From a virus: DNA of 64,000 nucleotides. Below are positions 49,383-57,385 of the stretch, piece after piece. The DNA is taken from positions 1 through 64,000 of the IMG/VR virus record IMGVR_UViG_3300042197_004116. One strand, given 5' to 3'. Both the position numbers and the translations under genes were made by a program. The notes below the pieces were generated by a model. It was not told the origin of the DNA, made no database searches, and saw only the letters and a program-made list of their open reading frames with translations. Position 1 is the first letter of the stretch. Each line of letters begins with the position of its first letter.

Positions 49383-50702
49383 ATGATTGGTATTAAGAAA
49401 ACCGATAAAGAAATACAAGAATCTATTTTAGATAGAGCTATAGTATACTTAAAATACAGAGAAACTGATAGTTTTCTTTACTGTTCATTCTTTACTAGAA
49501 ACTTAGAAGTAATTAAGAAAGTATTTCCTGACCTTAATATATCATTTTCACAATATAAAAACGACAAAATAGATGCTGTTGATTTGAGAACTGGAGATCT
49601 AAGAACTTTAGAGACCAAAGAACTCTCTTTTGGTTATTTTCCAGAATTTCCTTTTGAACTATCCCCTGTATTTCTTTTCAATCCAAAATATACTGATAAA
49701 TTGTCTGCAAAAGATGTTATGTCTTTTCAAAAAAATACTATTACTCAATTAAAGAAATATAAAAATATAGCTTTAAAAATTAAAGATAGTAAAGAAAGAG
49801 AAGATTTAAATAAAATTATCTCACCTAAAGCATCTTTTCTTAAAACCATCTTACCAGGTTGTAGACTACTTGATGTAGCTCCATTAGATGCTTTTAAACA
49901 AGATAAAGTTTTAGTAAAGAAAGCATTTAAAAAATACCATGATGAACTTTTAAAGCATTATGATTATGTTATAGATGAAATTAATGCAGAAAAAAATGTC
50001 CTGTACAAAAAAATTAAAAGAGGGTGTAAATTTAGTAAAGATTCTCTTAATGAGGTGTTAGAGTTAGAGAAAAAAATTAATAAGGAGCGTATAAGCAGTG
50101 GTAAGTTAAAATTTACCTGTATATACGAAATGCTTAGTTACTGGCCTGAATCCTTAATTCCTGCTCCAGACTATATTATTACTGACCCTAGTGAAGAATG
50201 TAAAAAAATAATTGCTACAGTAAAATTAAGTGTACCTAGAGATGTATTAGTAGACTACTATAAAAATTTATGCACTGTCATTAGTGATTGGAGTACATAT
50301 GCTTTTACTTCTGAAAATAACCCGGAAGTATTTAAAAAAATTGTTGGTATAAAAGAAGAGGATGAATTCATACACTTTATAAGCATACCTACTTATAATA
50401 TATTACCTACAAGCTGTGATTTAAAGATTTTTCCAGGTAAGACTATTAAAACAAACGCTAATTTCATTCACTGCTATACATTTAAAAAAGACGAAGAGAA
50501 GGGCGATTATTATCTATTTTCTGATAATAATACTTCTATGACTAACCCAGATGCTATTAGATTAAAGAAAATAGATGATACCCATATTGAACTTATATTC
50601 AATCTTGATAATCAAGATACATTTAAAAGTAAGGGAACTAAACTTGAACCAATTACTAATACGCTTGAAATTTTAGATAATTTTATAAAAATAGCTGATT
50701 AA
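49383..50702 (+). CDS. hypothetical protein at the island border
   Basis: A 439-residue protein I do not recognise. The sequence is rich in Lys, Glu, Asp, Ile and Phe with mixed helix and strand. The N-terminal part (TDKEIQESILDRAIVYLKYR, FYCSF-like strands) and the central Lys-rich coiled region (HYDYVIDEINAEKNVLYKKI) are followed by a beta-rich C-terminal domain (EDEFIHFISIPTYNILPTSC, NANFIHCYTFKKDEE). No catalytic or metal-binding motif is evident. It is a single plus-strand gene between the fibre genes and the minus-strand glycosyltransferase. Its last 20 bases are antisense to that gene. Confidence 0.5.
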   Translation: MIGIKKTDKEIQESILDRAIVYLKYRETDSFLYCSFFTRNLEVIKKVFPDLNISFSQYKNDKIDAVDLRTGDLRTLETKELSFGYFPEFPFELSPVFLFNPKYTDKLSAKDVMSFQKNTITQLKKYKNIALKIKDSKEREDLNKIISPKASFLKTILPGCRLLDVAPLDAFKQDKVLVKKAFKKYHDELLKHYDYVIDEINAEKNVLYKKIKRGCKFSKDSLNEVLELEKKINKERISSGKLKFTCIYEMLSYWPESLIPAPDYIITDPSEECKKIIATVKLSVPRDVLVDYYKNLCTVISDWSTYAFTSENNPEVFKKIVGIKEEDEFIHFISIPTYNILPTSCDLKIFPGKTIKTNANFIHCYTFKKDEEKGDYYLFSDNNTSMTNPDAIRLKKIDDTHIELIFNLDNQDTFKSKGTKLEPITNTLEILDNFIKIAD

Positions 50703-51639
50703 ATCTTTTAACTATATCAGAAAAATTGTTTTCTTCTTTTCTAGTTTCACAATTTCTAAGAACACCAATAAAATAATCCCTATCTGTATAAATCCTGTAT
50801 AAAGACATTATAAACTCTTCTATATTATTTGCAGGCAGATAATCAAATTCACTCTTTTTATTAAGTATTAAGTTTTTGTCTTCGTTTAAGATTATTGGAA
50901 CACCAGATTTAAATGAAGAGAACAATCTGTTACAATGCTTAAAACCGGCTTGAGGTTGATCATAATTTCTAGAAAAAAAGAAGACATCTTCTTTACCTTG
51001 ATTGTGATTATATTTACTTTCTATGCTAAATTTAGATTCATCTATATGTTTTAAAAAAAGCTTTTTATTAATTATTTTTTTTGCAATATTAAATTTTTCA
51101 TTTGTAGTTGCTTTACAAAAGCTTAATAGCCACGGTGCTATATTTAACTCTAATGCGTTACAAAAAAACCTTCTAGGAGGAAAAACAGGATTACATTTCT
51201 TAAGACTTAAAGGCAAAGGCTCAGGAAAATAATTTATCTTTAAATTATACGTATAAAATCCGCCCAACCATGGAGTTGACTCCATAATTTCACCAGGCAA
51301 AGGCTTCTTTGCAATATCAAAACAAACAGACTTATCTGCAGATAAATACATATCACAATTAAAAATAGGTGGCTTATCACTTAAAATTTGTACTTTTTTA
51401 TAACTACCTAAGAAGTCTATTTTGTGTCTATTGTCAAAATGAAAAATTACTGTATCACTATCCTCTATATTAACAGGGAGTTTGGAAACTAGGCTTATAT
51501 TTTGTATGCCATTATTTTTAAGTATCCAATAAAGGTAAGACGAATGTACATCTTTTCCCTTAAAAGTTGACATGTCGTTATACAAGTCTGGAGAAAGAGC
51601 ATAGTTTTTTAAAGGCTGATTAGTTAAAAAATAAATCAT
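50683..51639 (-). CDS. glycosyltransferase (GT-B type, putative)
   Basis: I take the ATG at 51639 (MIYFLTNQPL), giving 318 residues and an ATGA overlap with the upstream methyltransferase; a longer frame starts at 51663. The C-terminal half has the GT-B donor-binding pattern: EDVFFFSRNYDQPQAGFKHC, then NRLFSSFKSGVPIILNED (a Ser-x-x-x-Gly-x-Pro turn typical of the nucleotide-sugar site). It ends with PANNIEEFIMSLYRIYTDRD and a terminal helix. The N-terminal half is less conserved. Glycosyltransferases of this kind add sugars to lipopolysaccharide, capsule or proteins. The 3' end is antisense to the 49383 gene. Neighbours include methyltransferases and oxygenases. Confidence 0.6.
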   Translation of the reverse strand: MIYFLTNQPLKNYALSPDLYNDMSTFKGKDVHSSYLYWILKNNGIQNISLVSKLPVNIEDSDTVIFHFDNRHKIDFLGSYKKVQILSDKPPIFNCDMYLSADKSVCFDIAKKPLPGEIMESTPWLGGFYTYNLKINYFPEPLPLSLKKCNPVFPPRRFFCNALELNIAPWLLSFCKATTNEKFNIAKKIINKKLFLKHIDESKFSIESKYNHNQGKEDVFFFSRNYDQPQAGFKHCNRLFSSFKSGVPIILNEDKNLILNKKSEFDYLPANNIEEFIMSLYRIYTDRDYFIGVLRNCETRKEENNFSDIVKRFNQLFL

Positions 51640-52451
51640 TTTTGAAGTAAAAATTCTGACCAAACAACAGGAAGCTCAAAATTCTCTTGACCTGAGTGAG
51701 ACTTCCCATAATCAGTCATTATGTTGCTATCCTTATAATAGTTCTCACATCTTTCAAAATCAACATTTTGTCTTATTTTTTTATAGAAATGTTTTCTGTA
51801 ATTTATAAGGTTAGTTTTAGAATAAACTAAATTAAATTTTTTTCTAAATTTATTTTTTAATAGAGCATACGTTATAGGTGCAAAATAAAATAAACTATAC
51901 CACTTTAAATAGTTATCATTAATTTGTTTCTTATATTTTGATTCACAATTTAAATTTAAATCAAGTATGTAACATAAACCTCCAGGTTTTAAGATACGAT
52001 ATATTTCTTTTATTGTTTTTTCTTTATGAATAGAATGAGAAAAAGATTCAATAAAATATATTATATCAAAAAAGTTATTTTTGAAGTTCGTTTTATTGAA
52101 GTTTTGTAGAGTAATTTTTGCTCTATTAGAAACATTATATTTTTTTATATTTTTATCTGCTATATTTTTTTGAACATTGCTTAAAGTTACACCATGTATA
52201 AACAAATCTTTGTTCTTTTTTAGGAAAGCAAGAGATAGACTGAAATCACCACAACCAGCATCTAATATAGTAACAGCATCTTTGACAAAGATCTTTTTAT
52301 ACAGAATATCATCATGCTGTTTTAAAAAAGGTGAAAATCTAAATGACTCTACTCTTCTATAAGTGTCTATCCACGAAGAGGTAGATGTGTTATAATAATC
52401 TCTTATTTTCTCGTAATGTAATTTTTTTTCTTTAATTAATGATGTACCCAT
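51636..52451 (-). CDS. SAM-dependent methyltransferase
   Basis: A 271-residue class I methyltransferase. Motif I is ILDAGCGDFSLSLAF (DAGCGD ~64-69), with an acidic loop further on and a post-motif IYRILKPGGLCYILDLNL. The ESFSHSIHKEK segment (~residues 135-145) resembles the loop of small-molecule C- or O-methyltransferases of the UbiE/sterol type. The downstream plus-strand gene at 55959 has a matching ESFCHSYDKK segment, so the two are paralogues of one subfamily. The substrate is unknown; sugars, lipids or small molecules are possible. It overlaps the next gene by 20 bases and the glycosyltransferase by 4. Confidence 0.85.
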   Translation of the reverse strand: MGTSLIKEKKLHYEKIRDYYNTSTSSWIDTYRRVESFRFSPFLKQHDDILYKKIFVKDAVTILDAGCGDFSLSLAFLKKNKDLFIHGVTLSNVQKNIADKNIKKYNVSNRAKITLQNFNKTNFKNNFFDIIYFIESFSHSIHKEKTIKEIYRILKPGGLCYILDLNLNCESKYKKQINDNYLKWYSLFYFAPITYALLKNKFRKKFNLVYSKTNLINYRKHFYKKIRQNVDFERCENYYKDSNIMTDYGKSHSGQENFELPVVWSEFLLQK

Positions 52452-52881
52452 ATCTATTATGAGGAGGTTCAGGTGAATCTTTTTTTACAAAAACAATATG
52501 TACAGGGTCATCATCTGTAATTTCATCTAAAGAGCTGCCTTCGTAAGAATTAAAATTAGAACTATTAATTAAATGAGTTGTTTCTGAATAAACTTTTTTT
52601 ACAATATTAGCCATATAAAACCCGCTTGTACCTGTGGGTGTTAATTCTAACGCTGTTGCACAATTATCAATTATTGAAACCAGGCGATTTTCAACTACAA
52701 ACGCTCTTAATGCTTTTTTTTGCTGCGGGGTAAAATTTAAAACTGTATTAGTGCCTATATATTCTTTTCCGTCATATCTTAAAGATAGCTTATTTCTAAT
52801 AGGCTCGTCATTCAATAAAAAATGTTTATGACTTACATACAAGTCGTTCTTTTCTAGAAAATCATCAGTAAATAAAAGCAT
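52432..52881 (-). CDS. hypothetical protein
   Basis: A 149-residue protein of unknown function. The N-terminal part is charged and strand-rich (KHFLLNDEPIRNKLSLRYDG, YIGTNTVLNFTPQQKKAL). A Cys lies in NRLVSIIDNCATALELTPTG. The C-terminal part is acidic and ends in DSPEPPHNRYGYIIN. No signal or membrane segment is seen. It is the first gene of a three-gene minus-strand run with a methyltransferase and a glycosyltransferase. It starts 5 bases after a TAAGTA variant of the start-proximal motif. Confidence 0.5.
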   Translation of the reverse strand: MLLFTDDFLEKNDLYVSHKHFLLNDEPIRNKLSLRYDGKEYIGTNTVLNFTPQQKKALRAFVVENRLVSIIDNCATALELTPTGTSGFYMANIVKKVYSETTHLINSSNFNSYEGSSLDEITDDDPVHIVFVKKDSPEPPHNRYGYIIN

Positions 52882-52886
52882 ATATA

Positions 52887-52892
52887 TACTTA
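52887..52892 (-). promoter_or_regulatory. TAAGTA variant of the start-proximal motif
   Basis: Minus-strand TAAGTA, 5 bases before the ATG at 52881, in a 47-base divergent gap. Confidence 0.35.
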
Positions 52893-52928
52893 CATATAGA
52901 TTTTTAAATTCAATTTATTAAATTTTTA

Positions 52929-53612
52929 GTGTCAAGTATTTTAAGTGCTTTTTTAAAATCTGAACCCGATTTAGACTGGTTTATTTTTCAGAGTTGTCTG
53001 CCTTGGATTAGGCTTAATATCAAAATACCATTTGATAAAATGTACGAAGAAGCTAAGGCATTACTTTCTAACTTCATAGAATATCGGGAAACCAATAGTA
53101 AAGGGTGGAAATCAATCTGCATTCACGGTATATCTAGCTCTCATATATACGATTTTACATACTATGATGAGTATAAAGACATAGATCAAAATGCTGTACC
53201 ATATCGATGGACTGAGATTTCTAAAAAATGTCCAGTAACAACTAAGTTTTTAAAAAATAATTTTTTTAACGCCAAGTTTTTTAGAGTTAGATATATGGCA
53301 TTAGAACCAGGCGGGTATATTTTGCCGCATACAGATATGCCTAAGAAAATACTTGCCCCTATAAATATATCACTAAACAATCCAGATAATTGTGTTTTTA
53401 AAATGAAAAATTACGGCATAGTACCTTTTAAGGCAGGCGACGCATTTATACTTGACACTAGTAATGAACATGTAGTTTTTAATGATAGTAATGAAACAAG
53501 AATTCATATGATTGTTCATATTAACTATCCTATTTTAACTAAAATTAATCAAAAAAAATGGGCAAAATTATTATTCAATTCATGGAGAATTACGAATCAG
53601 CATAAAAGCTAA
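52929..53612 (+). CDS. aspartyl/asparaginyl beta-hydroxylase-like 2-oxoglutarate oxygenase
   Basis: A 227-residue protein with a GTG start. The core carries the iron-binding pattern ILPHTDMPKKI (His ~134, Asp ~136), the strand LAPINISLNNPDNCVFKM, and KAGDAFILDTSNEHVVFNDS (distal His ~181), followed by Arg ~191 in ETRIHMIVHINY. This order and the HTD/H/R residues fit the cupin-like aspartyl/asparaginyl hydroxylase family, which hydroxylates Asp, Asn or free amino acids using Fe(II) and 2-oxoglutarate. Most members use two His and no acid, so the Asp after HT may or may not be a ligand. It is alone on the plus strand between two minus-strand runs and overlaps the next gene's 3' end by 23 bases. 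Confidence 0.7.
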   Translation: MSSILSAFLKSEPDLDWFIFQSCLPWIRLNIKIPFDKMYEEAKALLSNFIEYRETNSKGWKSICIHGISSSHIYDFTYYDEYKDIDQNAVPYRWTEISKKCPVTTKFLKNNFFNAKFFRVRYMALEPGGYILPHTDMPKKILAPINISLNNPDNCVFKMKNYGIVPFKAGDAFILDTSNEHVVFNDSNETRIHMIVHINYPILTKINQKKWAKLLFNSWRITNQHKS

Positions 53613-54144
53613 TACTAAAACTTATTTTATCTTTACTTGAAAAATTATAAACAGAATGCATTTTATTTAGAGGAAAAATTACATAATCACCTTTATTTTT
53701 AATTTCTTTATATTCATTATTTGATTCATAAAGACAGGCTCTATCCAGATCAAACAATAATAAATGAAAAATAACAAAACCATTCTTTTTGTGTAAATGT
53801 CTAGGAAAGTGACAATGCTTGTTGAGTTTACAAAACTGCGCAGAATTTATAGAAATATTTTTATTTTTAATTTCGTTTATAAGTGAAATAGTATTTTTAA
53901 AGTATTTAATTGAGTTATTTTCTACCTCTTTATTTACACCGCAGTAAATAGGCATAGATTTCCATTCTATCTTGCTTGAGCCTTTTGAACTAAAAACTGC
54001 TTCACGGTTTTTATTTTCTACATAAAAATATTTTTCTAACATTTTAAAATTATCTACATCTGTATATTCACTTATAATACTATCAATATTATTTTTAAAT
54101 AAGTTTAAAAATTTAAAATAATTTATCTCATAAAAATTTTTCAT
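53590..54144 (-). CDS. aspartyl-hydroxylase-like cupin protein
   Basis: A 184-residue protein and paralogue of its upstream neighbour. Both share an iron-site segment: FCKLNKHCHFPRHLHKKNGF here (His ~116 and ~118), FCLKSNQSIPYHKHSTKTAI there. The distal site is GDYVIFPLNKMHSVYNFSSK (His ~163). The usual final Arg that binds 2-oxoglutarate is Lys here (SKDKISFSISF), so activity is uncertain. The shorter N-terminus suggests a minimal double-stranded beta-helix. Coupled to the upstream gene by an ATGA overlap. The 3' end is antisense to the 52929 gene. Confidence 0.6.
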   Translation of the reverse strand: MKNFYEINYFKFLNLFKNNIDSIISEYTDVDNFKMLEKYFYVENKNREAVFSSKGSSKIEWKSMPIYCGVNKEVENNSIKYFKNTISLINEIKNKNISINSAQFCKLNKHCHFPRHLHKKNGFVIFHLLLFDLDRACLYESNNEYKEIKNKGDYVIFPLNKMHSVYNFSSKDKISFSISFYADS

Positions 54145-54749
54145 ACATTTACTTCTACTCCAAAAGTAATTCTATCAGTAATAGATTTATTTTCAGCATA
54201 ATGGTATAAAAACGGATTAAAGATAACATAGTCTTTTACGTCTTTCATACCTTTTTTTTCGTAGTAGGAACAATAATCTTCAAAAGTATTGGGATCACCA
54301 TTATTACTTTCATCTAAGTATGTAAATGCCTTGCCATCAAACAAAGTAAACATATTAATATGTATAATAGCAGTTTTTGTACTATGTTTATGATAAGGAA
54401 TACTCTGATTTGATTTTAAACAAAAAAACCCAGAAAAATTTAAATTTTTTATTTTTTTTAATATATTATTAGTTTTAACAAACTCATTCTTAAAACAAAA
54501 TTTATCTTTGTACAAAGGTATTACAATCCAATTATTAGCATTTCCACCTTTCTTATAATAATCTTCATTATTTTTTTGCTGCTTAATCCACTCTACTGTT
54601 TTTTTGTGAGGTCTTATAAAATTATTATTCTTAGTAATAAAAGAATTGTTTTGTATAAAATTATTATATTCACATATTATTGTATCAAAACTATCTAAGA
54701 GAATTTTAAACTGAGGAAAGTCATCTAGTGCTTTAAACAAACGATTCAT
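54141..54749 (-). CDS. aspartyl-hydroxylase-like cupin protein (paralogue)
   Basis: A 202-residue protein of the same type as the two neighbouring hydroxylase-like genes. Iron-site residues appear as SIPYHKHSTKTAIIHINMF (His ~120 and ~122) and VIFNPFLYHYAENKSITDR (distal His ~183 and Arg ~193), so the co-substrate Arg is kept. The N-terminal half is variable and Lys/Asn-rich. It overlaps the upstream gene by 17 bases and the downstream paralogue by four. Three such genes lie next to each other in two orientations. Substrates are unknown. Confidence 0.6.
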   Translation of the reverse strand: MNRLFKALDDFPQFKILLDSFDTIICEYNNFIQNNSFITKNNNFIRPHKKTVEWIKQQKNNEDYYKKGGNANNWIVIPLYKDKFCFKNEFVKTNNILKKIKNLNFSGFFCLKSNQSIPYHKHSTKTAIIHINMFTLFDGKAFTYLDESNNGDPNTFEDYCSYYEKKGMKDVKDYVIFNPFLYHYAENKSITDRITFGVEVNV

Positions 54750-55152
54750 TTTTGCTTGCCTCCTTTAGGCTTTTTTTCCAAAAAATTATAGCTTGTTTTA
54801 AGTTTTTTATTGTATTAATTCTAATAACACGTAATTTAACAAATTCTCCTTTTTTATATGCAGATTTTTCATCATCATGTTCTTTTGTAATAGTTGCGAC
54901 AGTATTAAACTCATTTTTTGTAATATCTTTAATTAAAGTTTTTGATTTAAAAACATCCTTGTCTTTGCATCTGCAGATTGTACTAACATAAATATATTTT
55001 TTATTTCTTTCCCACACATAATCAAAAACCTCCTTCTTTAAGCTTAGTTTATATGCTTTATTTTTAGTAAGAAATACAAAAAACAACTTATTACGTAAAT
55101 GCTCTCTACGTATTTTTTTTGATGTATTTTTAATATAAATCTTTAAAAACAT
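54733..55152 (-). CDS. hypothetical basic protein
   Basis: I take the ATG at 55152 (MFLKIYIKN), giving 139 residues; a longer frame opens at 55197 but would overlap the oxygenase gene by 68 bases instead of 23. The protein is basic and strand-rich (NKLFFVFLTKNKAYKLSLKK, KYIYVSTICRCKDKD), with two Cys in the CRC motif, and a Lys/Ala-rich helical C-terminus. I see no catalytic motif. It is part of a four-gene minus-strand run with the PhyH-type oxygenase and two cupin paralogues. Confidence 0.5.
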   Translation of the reverse strand: MFLKIYIKNTSKKIRREHLRNKLFFVFLTKNKAYKLSLKKEVFDYVWERNKKYIYVSTICRCKDKDVFKSKTLIKDITKNEFNTVATITKEHDDEKSAYKKGEFVKLRVIRINTIKNLKQAIIFWKKSLKEASKNESFV

Positions 55153-55897
55153 AATTACTTTGCTTAGCAAAAGGTTTGCCTTTAAACAAAAAATCATCTC
55201 CTGTATAATACAATATATTTTTCTTATTCATTTTATAAATACTCAATTCATTTTTATTCGTTCTTTTATAAAGAAGAAAAGGGGCTTCTTTTTCAATCAA
55301 AGCAACCCCTACAGCATATCTTTCTTTATTTGATGTTTCTGCTGTATCTGAACCATGAATCATCCTACTATGATACATAACTGCATCGCCTTTTTCTAAA
55401 TCATTTAGGTAAACTTTATTATCAAATTTCTCCTCAAATTTAAAAGGAAAAGGAATATTAACACCTCTTATATAATTTTTATATTTTAAATACGAACTTT
55501 CAACAACATAAAGCGAGTTATGATTTTTTTCTATTGTATGAAGAGGGAACCATAATGTATATGTATTATATCTCAATTCATCAGTAAAAGCAGGGTCTTG
55601 GTGCTGTATACTCATACTATTAGGACCTGGTATTTTTTTTATATAACTTATCAAAACTACTTTATAATTAGGTAACTTATCTTCAATATGCTTTCTTAAA
55701 ATACTATCAAGCTCTTTATAAATTGTTTTTTTCCATTCTATATTTCTCACATATGTAGAGCTCAAAAAATTTGAATTTTTAAAAAAAGGAGAGTCATTAA
55801 AGAGCTCTCTTTTAAGAGTTCTATCTACAAGCGATTTTACTGATGTAATTTGATCAATATTAAAAAAATTTCTTAGTACTGTATAGCCTTTATCCAC
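55130..55897 (-). CDS. phytanoyl-CoA-dioxygenase-like (PhyH) 2-oxoglutarate oxygenase
   Basis: A 255-residue protein with a GTG start preceded by TAAATA. The 2-oxoglutarate/Fe(II) signature is complete: His ~99 and Asp ~101 in SIQHQDPAF, the distal His ~181 in SRMIHGSD, and Arg ~193 in NKERYAVGVAL. The segment NTYTLWFPLHTIEKNHNSLY is the family's W/F-rich strand; the usual Gly-x-Leu/PGSH turn is degenerate. A second PhyH protein at 61541 shares the layout, including an IRGV motif after the core strand. PhyH enzymes hydroxylate lipids, small molecules or peptides. First gene of its minus-strand run. Confidence 0.8.
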   Translation of the reverse strand: MDKGYTVLRNFFNIDQITSVKSLVDRTLKRELFNDSPFFKNSNFLSSTYVRNIEWKKTIYKELDSILRKHIEDKLPNYKVVLISYIKKIPGPNSMSIQHQDPAFTDELRYNTYTLWFPLHTIEKNHNSLYVVESSYLKYKNYIRGVNIPFPFKFEEKFDNKVYLNDLEKGDAVMYHSRMIHGSDTAETSNKERYAVGVALIEKEAPFLLYKRTNKNELSIYKMNKKNILYYTGDDFLFKGKPFAKQSNYVFKDLY

Positions 55898-55903
55898 ATT
55901 AAA

Positions 55904-55909
55904 TATTTA
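55904..55909 (-). promoter_or_regulatory. TAAATA motif, minus strand
   Basis: Six bases before the GTG at 55897. An out-of-frame ATG lies two bases upstream of the GTG. Confidence 0.4.
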
Positions 55910-55947
55910 GAATATTTTACTTATTTGCAACTATACAGAAAAACTAT

Positions 55948-55953
55948 TAAATA
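55948..55953 (+). promoter_or_regulatory. TAAATA motif
   Basis: Five bases before the ATG at 55959, in the 61-base divergent gap shared with the PhyH gene. Confidence 0.4.
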
Positions 55954-55958
55954 AGAAT

Positions 55959-56741
55959 ATGTTTCTGGAAAAACATTTTTATACTCTTAATAATTTTTAT
56001 AGAAAATTTACTTTTTGGTATTATAAACAAAATAAGTCTACCAACTTCAGAATAGAAAGTTTCATGCCTTTTAGAACATACAGTAAAATTAATAAATTTA
56101 TAATACAAGCTTCTAAACTTACCAACAATGAAAACTATACTTTTGCAGATTTTGGTTGCGGTTTAGGCATGCCAACAAAAGAAATTTCAAAAAAATTCAG
56201 TAAAAATAAATTTATTTTTGTTAATATTAATAAAGAGCAAATCAACTTTATTAAAAAAACTAAAAATACCTATCTTTTAAATGAAGACTATCATAATACT
56301 TCTATAAGTTCTAATAGTGTAGATACAATACTGTTTTACGAATCGTTTTGCCATTCATACGATAAAAAATTAGCATTAAATGAATGTTATAGAGTTTTAA
56401 AAAGGAATGGTAGGCTCATAATTATAGATTATCTTCATCACGATTCTGCAACTAAAGAACAAATAAACTCATACGTAAAAACAATGTCTATGTACCTAAT
56501 TACTAAAAAACAAATGGAAACTTTAATAAATAAAAAGAAATTTAAAAAAATTATTTTTGATACAAATATTAATAATTATTTTAAATTAAAAAATAGTAAA
56601 TATGACGACAACTATATATACTACAAAAATAAAAAAAACAATTCTTTGGTTCTTTCGGATTTTGGTGAAATGATTAAAGACGTTGCACTGACTCAAGCCT
56701 TTATAGCTTTACCGTCAATTATAGTATTGGAAAAAATTTGA
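55959..56741 (+). CDS. SAM-dependent methyltransferase (paralogue of the 51636 gene)
   Basis: A 260-residue class I methyltransferase. Motif I is TFADFGCGLGMPTKE (ADFGCGLG ~63-70), a motif II-like NSVDTILFYESFCHSYDKKL, then CYRVLKRNGRLIIIDYLHH. The ESFCHSYDKK loop matches ESFSHSIHKE in the minus-strand methyltransferase, indicating one subfamily. A small N-terminal helical cap (MFLEKHFYTLNNFYRKFTFW) probably covers the substrate. The 3' end overlaps the convergent gene by 49 bases, one of the longest antisense overlaps in the window. Substrate unknown. Confidence 0.85.
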   Translation: MFLEKHFYTLNNFYRKFTFWYYKQNKSTNFRIESFMPFRTYSKINKFIIQASKLTNNENYTFADFGCGLGMPTKEISKKFSKNKFIFVNINKEQINFIKKTKNTYLLNEDYHNTSISSNSVDTILFYESFCHSYDKKLALNECYRVLKRNGRLIIIDYLHHDSATKEQINSYVKTMSMYLITKKQMETLINKKKFKKIIFDTNINNYFKLKNSKYDDNYIYYKNKKNNSLVLSDFGEMIKDVALTQAFIALPSIIVLEKI

Positions 56742-57385
56742 TCTATTTCATTTTTGGTAAGCTTCCATGTTTTTGTATTTGAATAATAATAGCTAGTGGT
56801 TTTGAGATTTTTATCTTTTCCAAAGGAAATTAAATTAAAATTTTTAAATTTAAAAGGAGATAAATTTTTTAAATAATTAAAACATGTAATAACAGCTATC
56901 TTTTCATAGCTTACAGTTCTATTGTTTCTTATTCCTCTACCTCTGCATATCTCAATTCCCGATACTGGCAAATGTATGTTGTATTCCTTTTTTAGTTTCT
57001 TTATATAGTTTTTATTCTTTGTGTACTTATATGTTCTTTTGTTATCTTCTTCAAACGCAATTAACTTGTAATCTTCATAGCTCAAACCCTTCTTTATGTT
57101 TTTTACATTATAGTAGTATGCCAAAAAACATTTTTTGTTTATTATTTTTATAGCAATACCGGGTAGCCTCGTACCTATATCAGTCTTTTTTTTAAAAAAA
57201 GGTATATAATTAATATTCTTGTTAAGAAATTTTTTTACTATACTTAAAAAAATATCTTCTTTAAAAGTGAAATAGAGTTTTAAAGATGTTATTTTATTAT
57301 CACAAATATTTAAACCAAAAAAACTATGACATGAAAGAGGATTTATTGTATAAGCTATTTTTTTAGCCTTTTTTATAGACATCAT
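56693..57385 (-). CDS. ABBA-prenyltransferase-like protein A (putative)
   Basis: A 230-residue protein with no known family by eye. It shows five repeats of a strand-turn-strand unit whose second strand is Lys/Tyr-rich: LNICDNKITSLKLYFTF, GIAIKIINKKCFLAYYYNV, YKLIAFEEDNKRTYKYTK, a fourth with EKIAVITCFNYL, and NLISFGKDKNLKTTSYYYSN. Helical stretches lie between. The gene at 58467 has the same five-unit layout. Five alpha-beta-beta-alpha units with Lys and Tyr on the strands is the architecture of ABBA (aromatic or cyanobactin-type) prenyltransferases, so I propose that fold; it is inference from pattern, and the protein is shorter than known enzymes (~300). It overlaps the radical SAM gene by ATGA. 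Confidence 0.35.
   Translation of the reverse strand: MMSIKKAKKIAYTINPLSCHSFFGLNICDNKITSLKLYFTFKEDIFLSIVKKFLNKNINYIPFFKKKTDIGTRLPGIAIKIINKKCFLAYYYNVKNIKKGLSYEDYKLIAFEEDNKRTYKYTKNKNYIKKLKKEYNIHLPVSGIEICRGRGIRNNRTVSYEKIAVITCFNYLKNLSPFKFKNFNLISFGKDKNLKTTSYYYSNTKTWKLTKNEIDQIFSNTIIDGKAIKA

Noticed and set aside
55153-55197. Upstream start for the 54733 gene
   Set aside because: It would extend the overlap with the PhyH gene to 68 bases and adds only a hydrophobic stretch that is the complement of that gene's end.
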